A DNA stretch of 64,000 bases, from assembly GCA_947627355.1 (NCBI GenBank), contig CANQVX010000002.1:111857-175856 (forward strand), in the 5' to 3' direction. The DNA is from an uncultured Bacilli bacterium (GTDB taxonomy: Bacteria; Bacillota_I; Bacilli_A; RFN20; CAG-631). Numbering within the stretch: position 1 is the stretch's first letter; every line of letters begins with the position of its first letter. Below the pieces are notes generated by a model, which saw nothing but the letters and a program-made list of their open reading frames with translations, did not search any database and was not told where the DNA came from. The translations under genes were made by a program, and so were the position numbers. Below are positions 15,672 to 24,668 of the stretch, piece after piece.

Positions 15672-17674
15672 ATATATTCCTTCTTTCCTTTTCTATTATA
15701 ACTCATTTTTTTAGTATTTGCTTCTTGATATTTACTAATTCCGATAGTTTTTAAAAATAATTGATTTAAAGTTTTAAAACTAATGAAAGAATTTTTATCT
15801 AAATCGCTTTTAGCTTGTTTTTGATAATCTTTAATTAGATTAGAAACATCTTCAATAGAAGTTGTTTTATCTAGCATTGATAAGAATTGATTAAATGATG
15901 CAATATTGTTTATTTTAAAATATTTTGTTTTTAGTTCTAATTCTTTTTTATAAGCCTCATATAATTCATTGAAACTTCTATGAGGGTTAATTGATTTGTA
16001 ACGATTGTTACCTTGAATTAGAACATTTTGTCTTTCTATATTATGTAACAAGTCTTCTAGTTGAAAAATAGCATAACCTTGAGATTTAGAATTAATGCAT
16101 GCTTCAATTTGATAAGCATTATTAATGCTTCTTGCATGTTCATAATTAGGACTGATACCAGTATAACTAAAAGCATTTAAACCATTAAATTTAACGAGAG
16201 AATGGGTTGCTTTTATGATTTCACTAGTTCCGAAATAATAGGCCATAGGTAATGTGATATCAATCCATTTTCTTTTAACCCATTTAACCCAGTCTTGCAT
16301 TTTATTAGCAATTGCATATTCGGTTTCTGGAACAACAGCCATTGAAATTTTACAATTTGGCTTTATGCTTTTAACTAGCATGTGAACTTTGCTTACAAAA
16401 CTTGTTATCTTACTACAACGATATTCGGTCCATTGCTTATTAATTTTAGCATCTAAGACTAACTTTCTTACATCTTCATTGGAATTATAACCATATTTCT
16501 TCTTGAATTCAGTCATAGCGTAGTTACTATAACCGTTGCTGGTTTCAATGTTTAGATTTCCATTAGGATAACGAACATAATCGATATGAAGACCATCTAA
16601 ATCATAATTGGTTAAAAGCTCTTGATAAATACTTAACACATATTTTTGAACTTTAGGATTGGCTGGATCTAGAAAGATAAAACCATTTTCAACAACTTCA
16701 TGGTTATTAGTTCCATCACCTTGAATTGTTGAATAATCATAGTTAACCATTCTAAAATAATCAGGGTAGTTTTTGTCAAAACTAACGTTTTCACCGACAA
16801 AAAAGTTTTCTACCCAAGCATGAACTTCGATGTTTAGTTTATGTGCTTCATCAATTAATGCTTTTAAATAATCATCGTTATGTTTGCTATCTTTATAATC
16901 AATGACATCTTTACTAGTTGTTGTGATGTTTGATTTTCCAATAATAGAGCCATTATAGAAAGCTTCAACATATAAAGTATTTAGATTACATCTTTTCATA
17001 ACTTCTAGTGTTTCTTGTAATTCTTTTAATGATTGTTCATGTGGTCTATACCAGACACCACGTGATTCAATGAAATTACAAGGTGTTGTTAGAATATAAA
17101 TCATATCAATTTTATTTAGAATTTGTTTGTTAATTGCATCAAATTCTTCTTGATTTTTTTGAAGTTTTTTGATTTTGTTAAACAAGACATTTATTTCGTT
17201 TAATTGTTTTGTTACTTCATCTCGATTATATAAAAGAATATCATTGTTTGCTTTTTTAACTCTTTGTTTTATTTGGCTTATTTTTCTATTTAGAGTATAT
17301 AGTGTTGTATGAATTTTATCGATAGAAACGGATAATTTCATAGTTTTAATATCATATGTAATGGTTTGACCTAATTCAATATTGTTATCTATGAAATCTT
17401 TTCCTTTGGAATTACCACTGATAACATAACCATCACGAGGAATCTTAACTCTATCGTTTATTTCAATTACAATGTTGTTTTTGTTTACTGCAACTTCAAC
17501 ACCCCATGGGTTAGTGCCGGTTAAATTATCTTTGGTTTTATAAACATAATCATAAGTATAGATGTTTAATTGGTCTTGTCCTCGAAAACCAGGGATATAA
17601 CTGGCGGTTGGATTTGACCTTTCGGTTGGATTGATATAATCAATTTGATAAGTGATTATTTTAGTTTTTTCCAT
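15653..17674 (-). CDS. GHL10-family glycosidase-like protein, no signal peptide
   Basis: 673 residues. The domain at about 203-550 fits the glycosyl-hydrolase-like 10 family (DUF187/YngK type): ESRGVWYRP, NLNTLYVEAFYNG, NIEVHAWVENFF, FLDPANPKVQKYV and the core DGLHIDYVRYP with likely acidic catalytic residues. The N-terminal 110 residues (TNPWGVEVAV, IPRDGYVISG) look like the beta-sandwich seen before the same domain in the lipoprotein at 26.1 kb; a coiled-coil-like stretch lies at about 110-190. There is no signal peptide, so it appears cytoplasmic, which is unusual for this family. Start chosen by GAAGGAT 9 bases upstream. The substrate is unknown; neighbours suggest amino-sugar-containing glycans. 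Confidence 0.78.
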   Translation of the reverse strand: MEKTKIITYQIDYINPTERSNPTASYIPGFRGQDQLNIYTYDYVYKTKDNLTGTNPWGVEVAVNKNNIVIEINDRVKIPRDGYVISGNSKGKDFIDNNIELGQTITYDIKTMKLSVSIDKIHTTLYTLNRKISQIKQRVKKANNDILLYNRDEVTKQLNEINVLFNKIKKLQKNQEEFDAINKQILNKIDMIYILTTPCNFIESRGVWYRPHEQSLKELQETLEVMKRCNLNTLYVEAFYNGSIIGKSNITTTSKDVIDYKDSKHNDDYLKALIDEAHKLNIEVHAWVENFFVGENVSFDKNYPDYFRMVNYDYSTIQGDGTNNHEVVENGFIFLDPANPKVQKYVLSIYQELLTNYDLDGLHIDYVRYPNGNLNIETSNGYSNYAMTEFKKKYGYNSNEDVRKLVLDAKINKQWTEYRCSKITSFVSKVHMLVKSIKPNCKISMAVVPETEYAIANKMQDWVKWVKRKWIDITLPMAYYFGTSEIIKATHSLVKFNGLNAFSYTGISPNYEHARSINNAYQIEACINSKSQGYAIFQLEDLLHNIERQNVLIQGNNRYKSINPHRSFNELYEAYKKELELKTKYFKINNIASFNQFLSMLDKTTSIEDVSNLIKDYQKQAKSDLDKNSFISFKTLNQLFLKTIGISKYQEANTKKMSYNRKGKKEYIWKLKF

Positions 17675-17697
17675 GTATTTATCCTTCTTTCGTATTT

Positions 17698-17726
17698 ATA
17701 GTATACAATTTGATAAAAATTCTCAA
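17698..17726 (-). promoter_or_regulatory. Promoter of the GHL10-nagB operon
   Basis: Minus strand -35 TTGAGA (17726-17721), 17-base spacer, -10 TACTAT (17703-17698). Confidence 0.65.
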
Positions 17727-17765
17727 TAAAAGTATTGTTTTCTTTCATACATTTAGTTAAAAAAA

Positions 17766-17774
17766 TGATATAAT
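17766..17774 (+). promoter_or_regulatory. Extended -10 promoter of the tldD operon
   Basis: TGATATAAT (TG 17766-17767, -10 17769-17774), then TAAGGAG and the tldD ATG. Confidence 0.6.
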
Positions 17775-17795
17775 AATTTTTAAGGAGTTGAGAAT

Positions 17796-19187
17796 ATGAT
17801 TAGTAAAGCAAACGCTGCTAAAATACTTGATGTTACTTTAGCTACTGGCGCTGATTTTGGTGAATTGTTTTTTGAAGACACCACTAGTACTAGTATGAGA
17901 CTTGAAAATGGTGAAGTATCTAAAGTTAGTAGTGGCAATGAATATGGTTGTGGAATTAGAATTTTAAAAAATGATAAGTGTGTTTATGGATATACCAATG
18001 ATATATCTATGAAAAACTTAATGAAACTAGCTAATACTTTAAAAGATAGTTTTGATGGAACAAAAACATGTGAAGTTAAACCATTAAAAGAAGTAAAAGT
18101 AAAAGCTAAACATGTAGCAAAGATTCCTTATGATAGTGTTCCAATTGAAGAACAACTAGAATATCTAAAAAAAGGATTTAAGGCTGCAAAAGATTATGAT
18201 CCTTTGATTGATAAAGTTGATATTAACTTTTCAACTAGCAATCAAAAGGTTGTTATTTTTAACACTGATGGAAAGATTGTAAAAGACACTCGTTGTCGTG
18301 GTCGTTTATATCTAACAGCAATTGCTAAAAAGGGTGATCAAATGCAAGCAAATGGTGTTGGTCCAGGTGCTCAAAAAGGTTTTGAATTCTTTAAAGATGA
18401 AGTTGATATTGAAGCAATTGCTAAGGAATGTGCTAAGGCTGCTATAACAATGCTTAATGCTGAAGAATGTCCATCAAAAGTTATGCCTGTTATTCTTGAC
18501 AACGGTTTTGGTGGAGTTATTTTCCATGAAGCATGTGGTCATCCACTTGAAGCATCAGCTGTTTCTAAAAACTTATCAATTTTTTCTAATAAATTAGGTC
18601 AAAAGATTGCAAGTGATGTTGTAAGTGCTATTGATGATGGAACTATTGAAGGTGGTTGGGGCTCAGCAAACTTTGATGATGAAGGTAATCCAACTTATCG
18701 TAATGTTTTAATTAAAGATGGCATCTTACAAAATTATTTGATTGATAATTTTAATGGTCGAGCAATGAATAGAGAAGGTAATGGCGCTTGCCGTCGTGAA
18801 TCATATAAAAATGAACCAACTTCAAGAATGTCTAATACCTTTATTGATAATGGTAAATCAACATTTGATGAAATCATTGCTAGTACTAAATATGGTTTAT
18901 ATGCTAAATCACTTGGTGGTGGTAGTGTTAATCCAGCAACTGGTGATTTTAACTTCTCAGTTAGTGAAGGTTATATTGTTGAAAATGGTAAAATCACTAA
19001 GCCTGTTAAAGGTGCAACTTTAATTGGAAATGGTGCTAATGTCTTATTAAAGATTGATATGGTTGCTAATAACTTGAAACGTGCTCAAGGCATTTGTGGA
19101 GCGTCTAGTGGAAGTATTCCAGTTGATGTTGGCCAACCAACACTTAGAGTTTCTAGTATGACCGTTGGTGGAAGAGGAGGTAACTAA
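17796..19187 (+). CDS. tldD: TldD, metalloprotease subunit
   Basis: 463 residues. Carries the zinc-binding HEACGH motif (about residues 247-252) and the conserved Cys/Gly-rich C-terminal part (GASSGSIPVDVGQPTLRV). TldD and TldE form a heterodimeric metalloprotease that feeds on unfolded peptides; in E. coli it trims the microcin B17 precursor and degrades CcdA. Only TldD carries the zinc. It ends one base before tldE and is first in a three-gene operon with tldE and a creatininase-family gene. Confidence 0.9.
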   Translation: MISKANAAKILDVTLATGADFGELFFEDTTSTSMRLENGEVSKVSSGNEYGCGIRILKNDKCVYGYTNDISMKNLMKLANTLKDSFDGTKTCEVKPLKEVKVKAKHVAKIPYDSVPIEEQLEYLKKGFKAAKDYDPLIDKVDINFSTSNQKVVIFNTDGKIVKDTRCRGRLYLTAIAKKGDQMQANGVGPGAQKGFEFFKDEVDIEAIAKECAKAAITMLNAEECPSKVMPVILDNGFGGVIFHEACGHPLEASAVSKNLSIFSNKLGQKIASDVVSAIDDGTIEGGWGSANFDDEGNPTYRNVLIKDGILQNYLIDNFNGRAMNREGNGACRRESYKNEPTSRMSNTFIDNGKSTFDEIIASTKYGLYAKSLGGGSVNPATGDFNFSVSEGYIVENGKITKPVKGATLIGNGANVLLKIDMVANNLKRAQGICGASSGSIPVDVGQPTLRVSSMTVGGRGGN

Positions 19188-19188
19188 G

Positions 19189-20517
19189 ATGAACTTTAAT
19201 AAAATATTTTTACTTGCTAAAGAAAAAGGAATCGAAGATTTAGAGTTATCGATTTCTAAAAGTGCTAAGTTATCTATTTCAATATTTCATAAAAAGGTAG
19301 AAAGTTATAATGTAGCTGAAAATGAAACATTATCAGCTAGAGGTATTTATAAAGGTAAGATGGGTTGTGTCTATACTGAAAATTTAACGAATCAGTCGAC
19401 TGATTTTATCATTGATGAAATCATCAAGAATGCTTCTATCATTGAAGAAGATAAGCCTGCTATTATCTTTGAAGGTAGTAAAAAATATCATCGAATGAAA
19501 ACTTATAATGATTCATTTAATAAAGTTCCTGTAAAAGATAAAATTAATCGTTTGTTAAAGGCAGAAGAAAAAGCTTTAGCCTATGATAAAAGAATTGCTG
19601 AAGTTGCAAGTCTATCATATGAAGAAGAAGAAACTAGATTCCATCTTATTAATTCAAAAGGTGTTAATCTAGTTCAAAAAGTTAGCGATGCTATGTGTGT
19701 TTGTGAAGTGCTAGCTAAAGAAAACGAAGACTTAAAGACTGGATTTGAATATCAAATCATATCAAGTTATGATGAATTTGATCCAGATAAAGTAGCACTT
19801 GAAGCTTGTAAATCAGCTATCAGTCAATTAAATGCTGAACCAGTTAAATCTAAAAAATATAAGATTTTATTAGATGGTAAGGTTATGTCTAGTATGATTA
19901 GTTCATTAAAAAGATCTTTATCTGGTGAACAAGTTAATAGAAATAAATCATACCTAGCTGGAAAGTTAAATCAAAAAGTTTTTAGTAGCAAAGTAACTTT
20001 ACTTGAAAATCCTCATAGCAAGAAATATCCATTCTTTTATCGTGGATTTGATGATGAAGGTGTTGCTACTGAAAAGAAAAAAGTTATTGATAAAGGTGTT
20101 TTAAAAACATATTTCTATAACCTAGAAGCAGCAGCTCAAGCTGGAGTTAGTTCAACTGGTAATGGTTATAATAGTGGTGCTAGTATTGGTATAGGAACAT
20201 CATTATTAATATTAAAAGCTGGTAAGAAATCAAAAGAAGAAATCATGCAAAAGATGAAAAATGGTTTATATATAACCGATATTCAAGGTTTACATGCCGG
20301 AATGGACGGTTTGAGCGGCAATTTTTCATTACAAGCCAATGGTTATTTAATTGAAAATGGTGCTATTGTTAAACCAGTTAACTTAATTACTATTGCTGGT
20401 AATTTGTTTGATTTATTTGAAAATATTGTTGATGTAGCAAATGATTCAACAATTACTTATTCAGGTATCGAAACACCAAGTGTTTATGTTAGAAATCTTG
20501 TTGTTTCAGGAAAATAG
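19189..20517 (+). CDS. tldE: TldE/PmbA, partner of TldD
   Basis: 442 residues from the ATG at 19189, with GAGGAGG 8 bases upstream inside the end of tldD; a longer TTG start at 19165 is not needed. It shares the TldD/E fold (SARGIYKGKMGCVYTE, GNGYNSGASIGIGTS, GLHAGMDGLSGNFSLQANGY) but lacks the HExxxH motif, as expected for TldE/PmbA. It forms the other half of the protease shell with TldD. Confidence 0.9.
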   Translation: MNFNKIFLLAKEKGIEDLELSISKSAKLSISIFHKKVESYNVAENETLSARGIYKGKMGCVYTENLTNQSTDFIIDEIIKNASIIEEDKPAIIFEGSKKYHRMKTYNDSFNKVPVKDKINRLLKAEEKALAYDKRIAEVASLSYEEEETRFHLINSKGVNLVQKVSDAMCVCEVLAKENEDLKTGFEYQIISSYDEFDPDKVALEACKSAISQLNAEPVKSKKYKILLDGKVMSSMISSLKRSLSGEQVNRNKSYLAGKLNQKVFSSKVTLLENPHSKKYPFFYRGFDDEGVATEKKKVIDKGVLKTYFYNLEAAAQAGVSSTGNGYNSGASIGIGTSLLILKAGKKSKEEIMQKMKNGLYITDIQGLHAGMDGLSGNFSLQANGYLIENGAIVKPVNLITIAGNLFDLFENIVDVANDSTITYSGIETPSVYVRNLVVSGK

Positions 20518-20532
20518 AAAGGAAGTAAGAAT

Positions 20533-21342
20533 ATGCTTTGGGAAGAATTAACTGCTGAAGAATTTATTGAAGCTAGAAAAGTTACAAAAGGAGTTGCTTT
20601 AATTCCAATTGGTTGTCTTGAAAAACATGGTTATCATTTACCTCTTGGAACTGATATGTTTATTGCTAGAGAACTAGCAATCAAAGCTGCTGAAATTGAA
20701 CCAGCACTAGTAGTACCAATTGCTCCTTATGGAATTATTAGTGAAGCTCAACATCGAGCTGGAACATTATCACTTACAAGTCAATTGCAATATCAAATAC
20801 TTGAAGAATTATGTGATGAATTAGCACGTAATGGTTATAATAAAATTCTTATCATTAATGGTCATGGAGGAGCTACTAATTTCTTAAAATATTTTGCTCA
20901 ATCTAGATTAGAAAAACCTCATCCTTATGTTTGTTATACTATGAATGCTCATTATAGATCATACCAACAAACCGAAGAATTCTTAAAGAAATATGGTCCA
21001 TTAGATGGTGGAGGACATGCTGATATGATGGAAACAAGTGAAATCATGTATAGTCATCCTAACACAGTTCACATGGATAGACTTGTAGTATCTGAATCAA
21101 GAGAAAACACCAGATTAAATGTTTTAGAAGAAAATGGCATTTATACTGCTATTTGGTGGTATGCAAAATATCCATTCCATATTGCTGGAAACCCTGAAAT
21201 TGCTTCACCTGAAAGAGGTAAAGCATTAGAAGAAATCTATGTTGGTAATATTGCTAAAGCAATTAAGATTTTAAAAGAAGATAATCTATCACTAGAACTT
21301 CAACAAGAATTCTTTAATAAAAGAATGAATCCTGAAAAATAA
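20533..21342 (+). CDS. Creatininase-family amidohydrolase (peptide/amide hydrolase)
   Basis: 269 residues. Fits the creatininase family: IPIGCLEKHGYHLPLGTD (metal ligands Glu29/His35-type and Asp), ILIINGHGGATN, and GGGHADMMETSEIMY with further His/Asp/Glu ligands. The family holds creatininase, formamide hydrolases of nucleotide/flavin routes, and MftE, a peptidase in mycofactocin maturation. Creatine use is unlikely here. The AAAGGAAG site fits the ATG at 20533. Being third in an operon with tldD-tldE, peptide trimming is the attractive reading, but substrate is not proven. Confidence 0.8.
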   Translation: MLWEELTAEEFIEARKVTKGVALIPIGCLEKHGYHLPLGTDMFIARELAIKAAEIEPALVVPIAPYGIISEAQHRAGTLSLTSQLQYQILEELCDELARNGYNKILIINGHGGATNFLKYFAQSRLEKPHPYVCYTMNAHYRSYQQTEEFLKKYGPLDGGGHADMMETSEIMYSHPNTVHMDRLVVSESRENTRLNVLEENGIYTAIWWYAKYPFHIAGNPEIASPERGKALEEIYVGNIAKAIKILKEDNLSLELQQEFFNKRMNPEK

Positions 21343-21346
21343 TATC

Positions 21347-21420
21347 ATAAAGGCTGTAAAATAATTTATAGCCTTTTTTAAAATAAAAAAATAATTATTG
21401 TTTTTGATAATTATTTTTTT
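21347..21420 (+). terminator. Two tandem terminators after the tld operon
   Basis: First hairpin AAAGGCT..AGCCTTT (21349-21377) with a T run; second AATAATTAT..ATAATTATT with T7 ending at 21420. Confidence 0.8.
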
Positions 21421-21461
21421 ACAATATATTTATATATGAAAATCGAAAGGGAATGAAAAAA

Positions 21462-22850
21462 ATGAAAAAATCAATTAGTAAGAGTGCGTTTTTAAGTATT
21501 TTCTTTGTTATGTTTTGTCTATTTACTACTGTTGTAGGATGTAGTTCTAAAACAAATAAAACTGATTCACAAAGTTCATCTAGTCAAGTTGGTGATGAAT
21601 ATGAAACAGCAATTCTTAATGACGAAGAAATTCGTATTAGCAAATATATAGGAACAACCACCGATACTAAACTTGTAATTCCTGAATATATCAAGAATAG
21701 AAAAGTTGTAGGAATTGATCATGATTGTTTTGCAATCAGAACTAGAGGCAACCCTCATATCACATCAATTACTATTTCTAAATATATTAAAACTATTGAT
21801 GCTCGAGCATTTTATAATTCACCAAACATCACTGAAATTATAATTGCTGGAGGTTCAGAACTAACAACAATCGAAAGTGAAGCATTTTCTAAGATGCCAA
21901 ATCTTAAAAAATTAAGACTTCCTGATAGTGTTAATTACATTTCATATAACGCCTTTACTGAAAGTGGAATTACATCATTTGAAATAAATGATAATCCAAA
22001 CTATCGTTGGGCCGGTGATTTATTAATAGCTACACCTCCTTTAGACGCTAGAAAAGAAGCAATGTATGCTAACCCAGAAAAAGAAAATTTTGTTGTACCT
22101 GATGATGTAGAAATCTTAGCAACTAACCTATTTGAAAACAACAAAACCATCAAAAGCATTGATTTAAAAAATGTTGAAACAATTGGAGCAAATGCATTTA
22201 AAAACAGTTCTTTAGAAACCATTATCGGCGGAGATAAAGTAAAAAGCTTAGGCATCAGTGCCGTTGAAAACACTCCTTGGCTTGAAAGTCAAATGGAAAA
22301 TGGTGGTTATATTATTTTAGGACAATCATTAATTAAATATTTGGGTGAAGAAAAAGATGTGATTATTCCAGAAAACGTTACATCAATTTCTTCTAATTGT
22401 TTTGAAAATAGTGTTACAGAAACAATTGTAATAAGCGAAAATGTCGAAAAAATCGGCAATAATGCATTTTATGAATGTAGCAAATTAAAATGGATTTTAT
22501 TTCCACATTTATATAATCTTCCAACTTTAGGAACAGATTTTGTAAAGAAGACAGTTTCCATTTATGTTAGAGATAGCCAATACAATACTTTTTCTAACAA
22601 TATTGTTTATTCAACAATTAAGAACCAATTAAAAGTTAAAGAAGTGACTGTTACATTTAAAAATGCAGCAGGTGAAGTTGTTGGTACAACTACAGAAAAA
22701 TATGGTAGTGTTTTTGATGAGTTTATTGAACCAGGAACTCAATCGGGTGCTCAATTTGTTTGTTGGGAAGATGAAGACGGTAATCGCTATACCAAAAACG
22801 CTATGTTTGAAGCATATAATGATGTAACTTTAACACCTATATATGAGTAA
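21462..22850 (+). CDS. Surface lipoprotein with BspA-type leucine-rich repeats and InlB-type repeat
   Basis: 462 residues from the ATG at 21462 (AAAGGGA 9 bases upstream; the ATG at 21453 touches it). A signal peptide ends in the lipobox VVGC near residue 27, followed by a Ser/Lys/Asn linker. Residues about 60-385 are LRR_5/BspA-like repeats (SIDLKNVETIGANAFKNSSLETI, NNAFYECSKLKWI). The last 70 residues resemble an InlB B-repeat (VTFKNAAGEVVG..GAQFVCWEDEDG..YTKNAMFEAYNDVTLTPIYE). Such proteins sit on the outer membrane face and bind host or bacterial ligands. First of three neighbouring surface genes with related C-termini. Confidence 0.8.
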   Translation: MKKSISKSAFLSIFFVMFCLFTTVVGCSSKTNKTDSQSSSSQVGDEYETAILNDEEIRISKYIGTTTDTKLVIPEYIKNRKVVGIDHDCFAIRTRGNPHITSITISKYIKTIDARAFYNSPNITEIIIAGGSELTTIESEAFSKMPNLKKLRLPDSVNYISYNAFTESGITSFEINDNPNYRWAGDLLIATPPLDARKEAMYANPEKENFVVPDDVEILATNLFENNKTIKSIDLKNVETIGANAFKNSSLETIIGGDKVKSLGISAVENTPWLESQMENGGYIILGQSLIKYLGEEKDVIIPENVTSISSNCFENSVTETIVISENVEKIGNNAFYECSKLKWILFPHLYNLPTLGTDFVKKTVSIYVRDSQYNTFSNNIVYSTIKNQLKVKEVTVTFKNAAGEVVGTTTEKYGSVFDEFIEPGTQSGAQFVCWEDEDGNRYTKNAMFEAYNDVTLTPIYE

Positions 22851-22880
22851 TAAAATCATTAACTATTAGGAGGTGGTTTC

Positions 22881-23801
22881 ATGCTTATATTTATTGCAGT
22901 CATATTAATATTATTTGCAATTGGTTTTTTTATCAAAGCAATGTTTGATAGAAGTGCCGAGAAAAAAGACGAAAGCATAGCTAAAATGGGCACAAATAAA
23001 AATTCGTTTTTTATTCTAACTGGTGTCTTTTTAGTGTTAGCTTTTTCTCTAACCGGCGTAAATGTTTATTCACTTTCAAAAAGAAATGCATTTAAAGATC
23101 CAATAGAATATTTTGATCCAAAAGAAATTGGAGACTTTATTTATGCTGGTGGCAAAAACATTTATAACAATGAAGTATATATTATTGGTTTAAGTAAAAC
23201 AGGTAAAAAAAAGAATACAATTGTATTTCCCGAAATATTAAAAAATTATCACGTTCGTTCGTTAGGCGCTTATATATCAAGCGAATTTACTTCTGGTGCG
23301 ATTGAAATCAACGCCAAAAATGTATATTACCCAAATTATTATTATGAAAATCAAACACTTAAAATTAAATATGGAAGTAATGTTGATAATGTTTTTATTA
23401 CTTCTAAAGAAATAAAAGTATATATTGATTCTTTAGTTGGCTCTCATAGAACTTTTTATTTGTCGACCAAAGAATATCAAAAAACAATTGATTCAGGCGT
23501 AAATTATTATAAATATTATACAGATAGATTTAAAATCGCTAATGTTGAGTACTATAAAGATAAAACAGATGAATATCCATTCTTTATTGATGATGTAGAT
23601 GGCACAAAAATAAAAAATAAAGCACCGACACCATATTTGGAAGGATATGAATTTGTTGATTGGTATAAAGATGAAAATTTAACTGAAAAATGGGGTTTCG
23701 AAAATGATATTGTTCCAGAAAAACAATATGAAGAAGATGGTATTCATTTACTTCAAACTACAAAACTATATGCTAAATGGAACAAAATCGCAGAACAATA
23801 G
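22881..23801 (+). CDS. Membrane-anchored protein with InlB-type repeat, paralogue of next gene
   Basis: 306 residues; AGGAGG upstream of the ATG. Two membrane helices (about 2-19 and 40-62) with a short charged cytoplasmic loop, then an outside domain. The C-terminal 90 residues (IANVEYYKDKTDEYPFFIDDVDG, then TPYLEGYEFVDWYKDE and LYAKWNKI) form an InlB B-repeat-like unit closely similar to the following lipoprotein. The middle part has a short BspA-like section (IYAGGKNIY..NTIVFPEIL). Likely a surface anchor or adhesion factor; no enzyme motif. It begins 30 bases after the LRR lipoprotein. Confidence 0.65.
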   Translation: MLIFIAVILILFAIGFFIKAMFDRSAEKKDESIAKMGTNKNSFFILTGVFLVLAFSLTGVNVYSLSKRNAFKDPIEYFDPKEIGDFIYAGGKNIYNNEVYIIGLSKTGKKKNTIVFPEILKNYHVRSLGAYISSEFTSGAIEINAKNVYYPNYYYENQTLKIKYGSNVDNVFITSKEIKVYIDSLVGSHRTFYLSTKEYQKTIDSGVNYYKYYTDRFKIANVEYYKDKTDEYPFFIDDVDGTKIKNKAPTPYLEGYEFVDWYKDENLTEKWGFENDIVPEKQYEEDGIHLLQTTKLYAKWNKIAEQ

Positions 23802-23813
23802 GAGGAAAAAACA

Positions 23814-24629
23814 ATGAAGAAAAAATTATCATTTGTCTTTGCTTTGTCTTTATGCTTTGTTCTTGTTGGCTGTAGTTATACTCAGCGAGACGTTATATAT
23901 TCTGGCGATTTTGTTTATTGTATTTACGAGGATAATTGTATATCAATAGTTGGCCTCACTGAAAAAGGGAAAAGAGAAGAAACACTTATTTTTCCTGATA
24001 TCATCGATGGTTATATGGTAAAATATTATGGAATGTCTTTAAATGGTTTTAGATTTGATTCAAGAAAATCTGGCCATATTATCATAGAAAACGCCAAAAA
24101 AGTTTATTTTACTTATACTAGTATGGGTGATTCAATAGGAAAATATGAAAGTTCAAAAATTCTATATAATCCAACAAAAAATGTTGATTCTTTAGATATC
24201 TACATTAGTGGGAAAATTGGGAAACCAACTTATTATTTTATATATGATGATGCCATTGATATTTTAGATGAAAAAGATGCAATAGATGTAAAAATACACG
24301 TTTCTAAATATGCATATGATACAGAGGCTAATGAAGAAAAGTTGGATGAAAAAGTAATAGAAAGACTTGAAATAGCTAATGTTGAATATTATAAAATACC
24401 AACGGACGATTATCCTTTCTTTGTTGATGATGTTGATGGCGGTATAATAGAAATAAATGCACCAACACCTTATTTAGAAGGATATGAATTTGTTGATTGG
24501 TATAAAGATGAAGAATTAACCCAAAAATGGGATTTTGAAAACGATATAGTTCCGGCTAAAAACTATGATTCTGACGGTAATTATATCTATGAACCAACTA
24601 AATTATTTGCTAAATGGAAAGAAATATAA
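23814..24629 (+). CDS. Lipoprotein with InlB-type repeat
   Basis: 271 residues. Signal peptide with lipobox LVGC near residue 20. The body is a diverged copy of the previous protein: IANVEYYKIPTDDYPFFVDDVDG, TPYLEGYEFVDWYKDE, KLFAKWKEI. It differs in its anchor (lipid instead of two membrane helices), so the pair looks like a duplication in which the N-terminal anchor changed. AGGAGG lies 9 bases before the ATG. A strong terminator follows, closing a three-gene surface operon from 21462. Confidence 0.7.
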   Translation: MKKKLSFVFALSLCFVLVGCSYTQRDVIYSGDFVYCIYEDNCISIVGLTEKGKREETLIFPDIIDGYMVKYYGMSLNGFRFDSRKSGHIIIENAKKVYFTYTSMGDSIGKYESSKILYNPTKNVDSLDIYISGKIGKPTYYFIYDDAIDILDEKDAIDVKIHVSKYAYDTEANEEKLDEKVIERLEIANVEYYKIPTDDYPFFVDDVDGGIIEINAPTPYLEGYEFVDWYKDEELTQKWDFENDIVPAKNYDSDGNYIYEPTKLFAKWKEI

Positions 24630-24656
24630 AAAGATCGGGATTGCCGATCTTTTTTA
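24630..24656. terminator. Bidirectional terminator
   Basis: AAAGATCGG-GATTG-CCGATCTTT with A and T runs on both sides, between convergent genes. Confidence 0.85.
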
Positions 24657-24668
24657 ATGATTTTGTTT

